This document shows positions 1 to 11,285 of a DNA stretch of 64,000 nucleotides, piece by piece; position 1 is the stretch's first letter; each line of letters begins with the position of its first letter. The translations under genes and the position numbers were made by a program. This DNA is from Cucumis sativus (lineage: Eukaryota > Streptophyta > Magnoliopsida > Cucurbitales > Cucurbitaceae): contig NC_026661.2 of the NCBI RefSeq assembly GCF_000004075.3, forward strand, positions 20,550,307-20,614,306, in the 5' to 3' direction. A model generated the notes under the pieces. It ran no database searches and was not told where the DNA came from. It saw nothing but the letters and a program-made list of their open reading frames with translations.

Positions 1-1332
1 AAATGACCATTAGCCGTTCCTAATCCAAAAGCGTGGGATTTGTTAGATATATAGTTACATGATACATCCATGCAACCAATACCAAAGTTGATATAACATT
101 TTTATATAACTTTTGAAAAAACCAAACTTTAATGAATCATATCTATATATGAATATATTTCTACAACTATCACATCCTATATTTGTTAAAATGGTTTAAC
201 AAAATATCCCCGATTATGAAGAAAATATATATTCTTAGCTAAATGACTTTTAAAAATATCTAAAAATAAAACTTTAAAATTTCAATGTCGTGTGTTTAAT
301 AAACATATATTAAAATATTATTATCATAATATGATCTAAATTAAAATTTTACAAGGTTTTAATCTCGTTACAACTCTTTTTAAGATTACACTCATACACA
401 TAATATCAATATTTCAAATATAGTGAAATAAAAATTAAACCAAAGTTTGAAGTCTTCAAATCTAATTAAGATATAATATATTATTACAAGTAGTTTTTTT
501 TTTAATCTCAAATTATAATCATCATAATCAAATGTAAAACAAGGACAAAAATTGTTACCAATTGAAAGAGGAATAGATTTGTAAAATTATAAAGAATAAG
601 ATGACGATGAGATGAGCGTGGTGTAATCTTACAACATTGTTCGTAATCTATCTAGAGATATATATATCCAACCCCTAATCTTCTAATGACTCTTTTTCTG
701 GTGGAATATCTAATTTTGTTCATGTAGGATTGCATTATATTAGTGTAACAAAATTAAAATTGATACTAAGCTTGTGTATTCCTTTGTTTTAATAATTAAA
801 TGGAAGTTTCACCCGAGGAGGACTTGGTCTCAAAGGGAAGACCGTGGAGAAACTTCCCTGTAAACCTAATAGCACTATCCAAGTATTATCAAATTTTAAT
901 TGATGTGTGCAATTAAAGAAACCTATGGTTTTCTTAATCATCTCATTTGTATTTTTTTTATTATTATATTAAGAACAAACCCAATTACATAAGAAAAACA
1001 ACAACAAAACTTGTAGCTAAAAATGGAATGTGACGTGTGTGACTAAAAAAGGAGAGGAAAAAGAACAATTGTAATATATTTACCTTAGTACTTATTCAAG
1101 TAATTTTAATAATTAAAACATAATTGAGTTTTATTTAGCCCAAGAAATATTAAAAATATTTATAAAATGTATTAAAATATCAAATTTGTATTAGTAATAA
1201 TATTTTAGACGATGATAAGCAGGTAGAGGCTAGAGGAAAAGTTTGGAGAGTATGGGTAGATATTTGAGAAAATAAAATAATAAAACTAATAATTAGGTTT
1301 GTAGTATTAACCCGTGATCCTCCGAGTCAGCA
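1..1332. other. AT-rich intergenic DNA, no gene seen
   Basis: This stretch left of the first gene is strongly AT-rich and every reading frame is closed at short distance. I see no RNA gene or recognisable mobile element. Its right end grades into the promoter of the VOC gene. Confidence 0.6.
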
Positions 1333-1418
1333 ACGTGTCATATCCAGAGAAAGCCTCCACGTAAGATGAAAATGACACACGTGGCAAAAGAAAGAATATC
1401 AAAAGAGTTCTATTTAAA
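1333..1418 (+). promoter_or_regulatory. ABRE/G-box cluster and TATA box of the VOC gene
   Basis: An ACGTGTC core lies at 1333-1339, a CCACGTAA core near 1357, and a G-box type ABRE, ACACGTGGC, at 1377-1385. A TATA-like TATTTAAA follows at 1411-1418. The order and spacing fit a plant core promoter with a start site near 1445. Such ACGT cores are bound by bZIP factors in abscisic-acid and stress responses, so stress induction is a reasonable inference. Confidence 0.6.
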
Positions 1419-1509
1419 CCCTCAAACTTATCCCCATTTTCTCCGTGGATTTCCTTAACAACTATTACTTCTCTCTGTTTCTCTCTTTTTCTCTCTTTTT
1501 CCTCTTCCT

Positions 1510-1537
1510 CTTCTTCTTCTTCTTCTTCTTCTTCTTC
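1510..1537 (+). repeat. (CTT)n microsatellite in the 5' leader
   Basis: About nine CTT units lie between the TATA box and the start codon of the VOC gene, inside a longer pyrimidine-rich leader. Pyrimidine-rich leaders are common in plant genes and the length is likely polymorphic. Confidence 0.8.
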
Positions 1538-1587
1538 CATTTTCATCTCTAAATCTCATTTTAGGTTTCGATAAACTTATCCTTAAA

Positions 1588-2656
1588 ATGAAGGAATCGG
1601 AAGGAAATCCTCTGCATCTAAAGTCGATCAACCACATATCGCTTCTCTGTAAATCAGTGGAAGAATCCATTTATTTTTACCAGAATATTTTAGGGTTTTT
1701 CCCCATTCGTAGACCTGGATCCTTCAAATTCGATGGCGCTTGGTATAAATTTCTTTTCTTCTTTTTCACTAATTAAATCTGTTTTTGTTTTTTGTTTGAT
1801 TTATATCTGATGGATTTTTTTTTTTAATCTGACGTTTTTTTAGGCTTTTTGGTTACGGCATTGGAATTCATCTCTTGCAATCGGAAAAACCTGAGAATTT
1901 GCCAAAAAAAGGCAAGATTAATCCCAAGGATAATCACATATCATTTCAGGTAATTGATTAATTCATTCCTTTGTAATGGAATTGGATTACATTATAATAT
2001 AATCCAAAATTAAACTTATGTTAGTTACGCTCATTTCGTTTATTTTGATTGCTTTCAGATAAGCTCTAGTTTTCAAATTTCAACATACTTTTCCAAACAC
2101 ATTATTTCACGAGTTTACTGGTCAGAGACGGAAGTAACTATTAATCATACATTTCTTACTCTAATATTTTTATTGAACCAAATACCCTTTTAACATCGTT
2201 ATTAGGAGGAGGAGAGAGTTAAGTAAGTAACTCATCCTGATCACAAAAAGTAGAGTATTTTTAGTAGAAATTAGAGTGAAAATTATGAGAATGAAAAAGG
2301 ATGAAATTAAAGATGAAAGGATGATGAATAGTAGTAGTAGGTAGTGTATTAAATGAATTAAAATAGTGATTAATTAATGTGGGGGTTTGTGAATAATGAT
2401 TGAGCAGTGTGAGAGCATGGGAGCGGTGGAGAAGAAGCTAAAGGAAATGGAGATTGAATACGTGCGGGCAGTAGTGGAGGAAGGAGGAATACAAGTGGAT
2501 CAGTTATTCTTCCACGACCCAGATGGATTCATGATCGAAATATGCAACTGTGATAATCTACCGGTGATTCCATTAGGAGGGGAGGTGTCAAGATCCTGTT
2601 CGCAGTTGAATCTTCAGATAATGCAGCAGCAACAGCAGATACACCAACTCGTTTAG
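1588..2656 (+). CDS. Glyoxalase I-like VOC superfamily protein (GLYI4/GLYI7 type)
   Basis: Exons are 1588-1742, 1844-1949 and 2408-2656, giving 169 residues. The protein is one vicinal-oxygen-chelate domain. Candidate metal ligands are all present: His16 in NHISLL, His61 in GIGIHLL, His83 in DNHISF and Glu131 in DGFMIEIC. It resembles the Arabidopsis GLYI4/GLYI7 group (At1g15380, At1g80160), annotated as lactoylglutathione lyase-like; whether these act on methylglyoxal or another substrate is less clear. The tail is glutamine-rich (five Gln before IHQLV). The start is the first ATG after the pyrimidine-rich leader, and all junctions use GT-AG in phase. The ABRE cluster upstream suggests stress regulation. 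The family call is firm; the substrate is not. Confidence 0.93.
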
Positions 2657-5600
2657 CACTATCATCATAGCATAACTTGCTGTTCTGTATAATGATAGTG
2701 ACCAAGAATCCATTAAAAAAATATCAATCTCTTATTATTACTATTGTTATTGTTACTATTGTTCGAAGAAGCTGTTTCAAATTGAAAGATGTACCTTTGC
2801 TTTGTGTTCTTTTGTTTAGAAGATAAAGTGGAGATGTCACCATTTTGGGACTTTATTATATTATATGTATTAAGTGTTTATTATTGTTGTTGTGCGTTCG
2901 TACAATCAATGCCTACTACTTCAATTTCTACCTACTCTATTCATAATCTCTTAGATGATAACGATGATTTTATTTCATTTGGATAAATTAAAAGAGTAGT
3001 GTGTAAAAACCATCCACTGTTTTCTAATGTGTTTGATCAATTCTTACCAACCCTTTTACTTTAAATTAATGGCTAATTACGATGAATAGAAGTATATAAC
3101 AATAAGATATAATAAGTCCATCTACTTTTATGCTTTATCTAGTTCAACTAGACTTTTGTAAATGATTTGGTTATATTATATTTTAAAATGTGTTTTCTTT
3201 TTCTTATTTCTTATATTATAATACTAATTACTTTGTTTACTAAATAAAGCTTTGGTTTAAAATTCCTTTTTATCAAGTAATTTGGACACTAAATCCATTT
3301 ATAACTTTAATCCTTCTAGCTTTTTAATGACCCTTTTACAACATTAGACTATTTAGTAATTCCAGTATGTATTCCATTTAGTGGGCCAAACTACCATTGA
3401 AATTCTTTGAATACCAAGCTATGATTAAGTATTAGAATTCCATTTGAAGCTACGCATGCATGTGATGTTTAATAATATAGATCCCATTTGGTTATATAAT
3501 CATTTTGTACGTATTGAAAAATTGTCTACACAATATACTATCTTAGAAACCTAAGCCAATATTCAAAATTAAAGTAAACTAACTATTAAGAAGCAGGTAA
3601 ACAAAAAACGAAATAGTTTTCAACATTTTCAACGACATATAGATATATTTTTCTCTTTTCCAACTTAATAATTGGGTCCCTACTCAACACTTGGAGGAAA
3701 GGTTATTCTTCACTTCTATAATAGGACAAGCCATCAAATGATTTGATGACCTCTGTAGATTTGCAATGTCCACATCTAAACTCAAAATAGTTGACAAATA
3801 AAGAACATGTATATATATATATATATCTCTAAAATAACAAAATTTAAAAGCAATAAATTTCAACTAATAAATAAAAATGATAATTAAAAAAATCCGTTAG
3901 TATTAACTTACCCCTACTTATTGTTTTATGTATACGTAGCTGGACTCGTACTATGGATTAAATTTACATGTGATAATGTCCACAAGTTTCAATAAAATTT
4001 CTTTATTTCGACACAGTTAAATTAATATGATAATTAATGTTTTGTCTACTCAATTATATCCGTTAGACAAAACTAAGCATATACTTTTGTAAAATTTGGG
4101 AAGTAGAGTATTTTCATGAATTAATTTTTTTAAAAAATACTTTTCTTATTTTTGTAATTCTATCCTAAACCCTTTTTTAGTATTATGAGAAAATAGTCTT
4201 AAAAAGAGTTGGATGATAAATAAAAAATAAAATTATTAACTGATATTATTACTATTACTATTATATAATACAAGTAGATTACCTGTATTAGGTGCAAACT
4301 AGTTGTGCCTAATCCTTACTCGTATTAAAAATTACAAGTACTTTTCATAAATTATTGAAGGATAACATAATGATTGAAAACATGACATTAATAATATGTC
4401 TAAATTATTGTAACGTGTCAATTCAAATTATAATTGTACTCAACTTGCATATTAAATTAATTATCAAAGTTCTGTATAGTTTAACTGACATGTAGTATAC
4501 CTAACCTGACAACGATCAAAACATTTATAATTTGAATTCTAATCTCATTCTCTATTTTAATTAAGAAAAAATGAACATAATTTAAAAAAGATTTATACAA
4601 ATCATCATTACACACAAACAGTTTATGGATAGATTTTGTACCTCACTATTTTTATAATATAAGATTAGACATCAAAGAAGTCAATTAGCATAAAACAAAT
4701 CTCCCTAATCATTTAATTTCAAGAGGAGAGCACGAAAAAATCCAAATAAACTAGAAAACAAAGAAAGAAAGTTGATGAAGAAGAAAAAAGATTCTTCATA
4801 CTTAAGTTGGGAAAATTGTTGGGGGAATCTTTATTTGTTGCTGACATGGTTGCCATGTAATCAACTTGTTACTAATATTTGATTGGTTGTTTTTATTATT
4901 ATTGGGATTTTCTTTAAGAATCTATTTTACACGTGTTTTTGTAAAGAATTTCCATGTTGGAATTTAATCATAATCAATTTATTTGGTCCACTTTTGTAGC
5001 CTTTTCTTGGATTTGAGAAGGGATGAAAATGCAACTGATATAAAGTTTTAATTTAATTGAAATTTGAGAGTTTATGAAAACTTCAACATTAGTGTAGTAA
5101 AATTTGGAATCAAAGCATATAATTAGTAATTTGAAAGGGAAGTGGTAGCTCAAATCTCACTTTCTCATGTACCTAAGTTTTCAACATAATATAAACATGA
5201 AACAAAAAGTAACCTCAAAAAGTGATAAGTAGTGGATCTGTTTTGGATATCTTTTCATGGAAATGTATGTATCATTGTTTGTCTTCTTTTACTAACTTTT
5301 GTGTGGTTATGTTTTGTTTATATGTTAGCCATCCTATGAAATTTCTATTTTTTTGTAATTCGTTTTCTTTTAAATATCATTTATTTTGGTCCCATCAAAT
5401 CAAACTATAATTCTTTTGTAGACAAAAGGAAACATGTGGTGACACTTTAAATATCTATTGCGTATTAATTATTTCTTTTTACAGTTGAGCAAAGAGAGAG
5501 AGATTGTTTTGATCATTTTCTACCGACAAAATGCAATAGCAAAAATTTAAACGATTCTCTTATTGTAAATGGATGTAGAAAGGAATTGCTATATGCCGTG

Positions 5601-7283
5601 ATGAACCACTCCCCTGAAAAGTGGTTCGTCACAACTATGGTGCTAATCAATATGTTAGATGTTATTTCTCAAGGTTAACATTACTCCACTATTCAAACGT
5701 GCACTCGTTGAAGCGAGGAATAAAATCAAGACGAAGAAAACTCATAACAAAAAAGTAAATTGGGAGAGAGTATAAATCTATATAATTTTGATTAGAAAAA
5801 TGATAGATAAAGTAGAAAACAATTAAAAAATAATATATACAAAAACGTTTCACACAGGCACAAAATCCATCCTAAGAGGATAGAATTATATTATCACCAC
5901 TAACACACTTTAAACTTTTAAACAGCATATGGCTTAGTATTTATATCTTCTTGACATTGCTAAATTCTCCAATGTGGGACAGTAACATTGTCATTTGCCT
6001 ATGGGTCTTGTCCTCTGATTATGAACCAAAGTCCACATATTATTTCCAACCACCTTCCTTTAATTTATGATTCACCATCATCTTAACTCCCCGATATCTC
6101 TTGTTGAATAATAATTGTTTGATGCATGGAATTGAGTCAAAATGAAAATATACAACTTATAAGAATTCTTCAACCGCCTCCACGTTCTACTAAATTATAT
6201 AAATTTCTATAGAAATTAAAAGAAGAAAAAAGAATCTAAATTATATAAGTTTATTCATGTGTGATATCTTAAATACATACACATAACATTAATGGTTTTC
6301 TGTTTTACACAACTGAGTGAAAAAGAAAGAAAGTAAGAGTCCAATGATATTTGATAATATCTCCAATAATTTATAACCTATCATCATCATCTAATTTTTT
6401 TATTTCTCTACATGGAAAAACGTGACAATTAAGTTCGTATTTAGCTCCTCATATACATGTACATGTACGTACAAGGTACAACAGACACAACCAACAAATG
6501 AAGAAGAAGACTAAAAGGAGTCAGATAAGCACAAAGCCCATCTCTATACAGAAAAGTTCTTCAACCCAAAAGTTATAGAGAGTTGAAATCTTCGAGTATG
6601 GATGGCTATTAGCTAACTCATGCAACAGTATTACACCTACAATAATCTTTTATATATATATAATACATAGACTTGGTTCAAAGCATTAAAATATTAGTTC
6701 ATTAATAATAAAATAGCATCCAGACATAGGAGACAAAAATCAAACCAACCTATATGGAGAAATAACTCAACCCTAACCAAATGCAAAATGGGACACATCT
6801 CTGGACCTACTTCATCAGAGTGTCATTGATATCTTACCTTATTAGAACAATTCTAATGATCATTTTTTATACATACATTACCATAATTTTTAGATATAGA
6901 AAAATGAATCATACTCTTAAATATCGTAGTTTCCACCTTTTTAGCGCATCAGAAGTATGACTGACATTGCAACGATGTGTACATTTTCTCGTAGACACAT
7001 TTTTTTTATATGATTTTTTTAGTATAAGAATAATAACCAAGTACTTTTTTGGTATAGAAATACGAATACATTTCAAATGTGTACAAATCAATTAGCTTTT
7101 GAAATTAATATGGCATTTGGAATACAACCTTCCAATTCTTTTGTGTATTAATAACAAAATAACTAACAATTTATTTATAATAAATTCATGAAAACAAATA
7201 CACAAATCCCTTTATTGGAGTGATAAATATGAATCAAACATATAATAATAATAATAATTAAAGACCATAAAAGGAATAATAAT
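2657..7283. other. Long AT-rich intergenic region
   Basis: There are no coding exons I can support; the open frames are short and of low complexity. It holds the 3' UTR of the VOC gene, a TA run near 3811-3825, a strong hairpin at 5598-5632 and an imperfect short inverted repeat near 4290-4315. Nothing else stands out. Confidence 0.55.
5598..5632. repeat. 13-bp stem hairpin
   Basis: The arm GTGATGAACCACT (5598-5610) pairs with AGTGGTTCGTCAC (5620-5632) through twelve Watson-Crick pairs and one G-U pair, around a nine-base loop. It is GC-rich compared with its surroundings. No function is evident; it could be a remnant of a small transposon. Confidence 0.7.
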
Positions 7284-7589
7284 TCAAGTTTCTCCAGCCA
7301 GAATTTTCTCATAATTTTCAATGGATTGAAGCCTCTGAATCAACAATTGATTTCTAAACTTCTGAATGAAAGCTTCAGCACTTTCATTGACATCTTCCGT
7401 CACTGTCACCGTCCTCTCCAGTTTCCTCCTCTCTCCGCCGCAGAAACGGAGAGGGGACGACGGACACGGCGGTGGCTGCAGCTTATTAATACCACCAGCA
7501 GCAGAAACAGCTGGTAATTCGGAGTTCTTCTTCATAATGAGAATAACCTTGTTTGAATTTTTGTTTTGTTTGTTGGAAAAAGGAGGCAT
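7284..7589 (-). CDS. Small DUF761 domain protein
   Basis: This intronless gene encodes 101 residues from the ATG at 7589, or 83 from the in-frame ATG at 7535. The C-terminal part, from VNESAEAFIQKFRNQL to the end, is the DUF761 motif of small plant proteins often called cotton-fibre-expressed proteins, whose biochemical role is unknown. The N-terminal half is basic and low in complexity. A perfect TATAAATA lies at 7601-7608 on the coding strand, only about 12 bases before the first ATG. Transcription would then start near 7570-7576, past that ATG, so the shorter 83-residue form may be the real protein. I see no membrane segment or signal peptide. Confidence 0.8.
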   Translation of the reverse strand: MPPFSNKQNKNSNKVILIMKKNSELPAVSAAGGINKLQPPPCPSSPLRFCGGERRKLERTVTVTEDVNESAEAFIQKFRNQLLIQRLQSIENYEKILAGET

Positions 7590-7600
7590 TAAGGGGTTGA

Positions 7601-7608
7601 TATTTATA
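7601..7608 (-). promoter_or_regulatory. TATA box that questions the DUF761 start codon
   Basis: TATAAATA reads on the minus strand here. With the usual 25-35 base spacing the start site falls inside the first 20 codons of the longer reading frame, favouring the ATG at 7535. A weaker AT-rich TATA-like stretch near 7640-7650 could rescue the longer form. Confidence 0.5.
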
Positions 7609-7669
7609 GGAAGAATGGAAGAACTAATTGAGATGTGAGAAATAAATTTAATTAAGTAATGATTAAGCA

Positions 7670-10600
7670 ATTGTATGGGCGGTGGGCAAAATCAACGGCG
7701 GCAACTATGGTGAGTCAAAGGTGGGAACTTTGAGTGTGGGAGTTAAGCTAATTGGCATAAAAGGGAGGGTTTGGATTGGCAATTGGGTGTGGCGTTTTCG
7801 AATCTTTACCAAATAATGAATCTAATTCCCTAATTTTATGATTGTTGTGATCAATTTCCTTTTTGCTCCTTTGAGTTATTAAGTAATGGGTTTGAAAATT
7901 CCATACTTCTTACTTTTGTGTTCGGTTTAGGGTTTACTCAAGAGAGGTCACAGTTTAGGATCAGAGTGAAATAATTTTCAAGAAAAACTAGAGGAAGACA
8001 TCGAAAAAACGTGCGTAAAGAATCGATTTTGAGGTGATCAACCAAGCTCTCGACACTAGCATCTTGCAAGCTTGAGGGTCGCAACCACCTTCACACTACG
8101 ACTTGCATATAATCAAAGAGAAAGTGTCAAATGAATGAATTATGATAATAGAATTTATGTCACTACATTTTTTAAATTGTAAAAGTAGTCAATTTGAAGA
8201 TCGATAAACCTTTGTATAGTCATTTAATATCATTAGTTACTTGTTATATTTGCCATAATATGAAAAAAAAACTGTGATCTTTTAAATATTTTATCATCTA
8301 ATGCAATTTTTTAAATATAAATAACCACATTTAATTTCTATGAAAACAACCTTACCTTTTTACTCTCTTTACGCTCAACTTAAGACTATGGTAAGTTGGG
8401 CGTCATATACCCATGCAAGTAACTCTCACGTAGGTAAACTCAAAGAACGAGACCAAACCGAAGAAGTGAGTTGACTGACAAGTCCATAAAGGACCTACGA
8501 TAACGAAGAAAACACGTGGAAGTTTTTCGTTCCAACAAGTTCAATTTTTCATTTGCTCCCAAGATATCAAAATGCTATAGATTATGTTAGATTAGTATGA
8601 TTTGAAATTTACCCTTTTTAATCACGTTAAATTTATTACAAAATACTTGGTCTTTCAATTATGAGACTTAAATTGTTTTTCATTAATAATTTTCTTTTAC
8701 GGTTTTAGATCAATTAAAATTGAATTCACATAATAATTATTTTCTTAAATTAGTTAGCTAAAACTAAAAGTTAGAAGAAGAAAAAACCAAAAGTGAGCCT
8801 ATATATTAAAACTAAGTTCATCATTTTGAAGGACAATAATGTAATATTGATGTATAGTTCTTTTATTGATATTTTAAATTCAATAATTAAATTAAAAATT
8901 ACAATAATTCAAGTATGAATAGAGAGTTTTATTTTAGTTGAAATTAAATTTAAAATATTAACACATAATAACATTAAAAAAAATTGCAAATATGACCATT
9001 TATCCAAATGTATCGATAATTATTATTGATCATAAAATTATTATTAATTATAGTTATCATTTATTTTATTTTTTTAAATCCACAAAACCAAATCTCTCTT
9101 TTCCCATATAGAGAAACATAAAAGCAGTAAAAGATCAAATTTCTTAAATTAATTTTCCATCTAATTGATAACGATTTCCATTGTCCTCTTACGACAAGTT
9201 AAGTTATCTATAGTTATATTGTATATAACTTTCTATAGTAATTTTATTGTTAAACATATCATTAAATATGAGTAGAAGAATCGAACCTTTTAACTACATC
9301 AACAAAGTTAACTTTACCTAATCTCATAGTTAAACAAAAGTATGGTCATGATTTTGGTCCAACTTTATTAATAACTTTGGAAAAGAAAAAGTTGAGAATA
9401 ATTAGAAACAAAATCAAACACATTCATTGAAGGACAAAAATGATGAATGAATAAATCAGAATAGAATTAATTTGTTTTACCTAACGAAGATAAAGAAATA
9501 TAAATATATAAACATAAAACCAAGGCCGAAATGTTTGACATTATATACGATTATTTGGTAACATTTCACACTAAATTAAAGTGTGTTACTATGTAATATA
9601 TTAAAGCCATAAGCCTGGGCATGTGAAGTCATTAATGGTAAATGTACTCTACTTCTTTCTTTGGCTTACCTCTAGGAACCAATTCCCAAATAAATAGAAT
9701 TACATATGTTATATTCGGATATCATGTATCAAATTATAATTATGTAATGTTAATTAAAGAATAAGAATGATGAGAGGTATTTGTGTGTTTTCAAATCATG
9801 AATATGAAGATACTCATTTTGCCTTAGAAATAAAGGATTAAACATAGACCACAAATATATATAAAAAATTTGAAATTGTGATATGGATAATTTTCTTTGA
9901 AATTGGTATTGATTGGAAAAGAAATAAAATAAATGTGTAGGGTGACGGAAAGCTTATCATAAAATGAAAAATACGTCAACATTTCAATGTTTTAATTATA
10001 TATAATTTTGAAGAACGGAAATAGTTGGGTTCAATATTGTCATTAAAACCCATATGAATTTTTCGATACTTACAAAAATAATATCCTCAAGAGGAATATA
10101 CTTTTGATTCACAATTGTAATTTAATGGATGTAGGCCACATAAATATATTGCTGACTTATTCTAACAAAGTTGGATGGATTATTGCTTCAATTATTATCT
10201 CAAAATTTAATGGTCTTTTAATTTTACACCCCACCACACTTGTAATATATATATATATATAAATTTTAAATTTGTATAGAGTAGAAATCTTATCATAAAA
10301 AAAAAATATCTCAAACTTTTAACTAAATATTCTTATAGCTAGTAATTAATACAACTAAAAATGATAGAGTAAAATTAATTTAATAGTAATTAACATGATT
10401 TTTCTTACTTGAATGATACTATGATATTGTTGTAAAAAAAGTTATAGTTATACTAATTAATCAATTGAGGTATCCCATTTTAGATAGAAAGTTTTGTGAC
10501 TTTGCTTTCGATCTTATTTATACCATTGTAAAAAATTGTCTCATTTATATATCATAAACTTTCTTTTATATAGCTAATCTGTGAGATTATATTGATTGAA

Positions 10601-11285
10601 TATATCGTAAAGCAATTAAAAGTATTTAAGAACAAGATTAACATTAAGAGTGAAGATCATAAATTTAGTTACTAGATATTTGAATTACTTTTAACTTTGA
10701 TTTCATGTCTAATAGCTTCCAAATTTTAAAAATATATTTGGTAGTGAAGTTTGGTAATTTCATTCATATTTTTAGAACTTGATGTATTAGTTAAGCATAA
10801 TTGATTATTGTCTATGAACTGAGTTTTGTGTAAAGAAAATTTTAATTTTTAAAAAATGTGTATATATATATATATATAATAATTGAATAATCTGTTGAAT
10901 ATAAACTAACAATTTTAAAAGATTGATAGTTTAAAATTTAGAAATTTATTAGATATAATTGTGCAAATGTGAAAGTTCAAACACTAATCTTTAAATTTAA
11001 TCAAATTAAAAGCATCATTTAAATATGAAGTAAACCAAACGTTGGAAAATCAATCGCATCTTAAGAATTAAACAATGAATCTATGATATTTCCAGATTTC
11101 ATCTCACATTTGAATTGCTTCTGCTCCCCTCTGTATTATTCAGTTTTTCCATTAATTTATACAGAACATACAAATACAATACAACATCACAGCCTGAGCC
11201 TCTCATAAGCAAATTACAATAGGCAGAATAAGACATGAACCTCTTCATAAGCTCATGCAACTACAAGTCTCTTCAGAAGTTGTCT
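7670..11285. other. AT-rich intergenic region, no gene seen
   Basis: No exon-like coding stretch appears on either strand. Base composition rises modestly around 7930-8110 and 8370-8540, perhaps decayed transposon DNA, but I recognise no family. TA microsatellites lie near 10246-10262 and 10861-10877. The right end holds the 3' UTR of the polygalacturonase. Confidence 0.5.
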
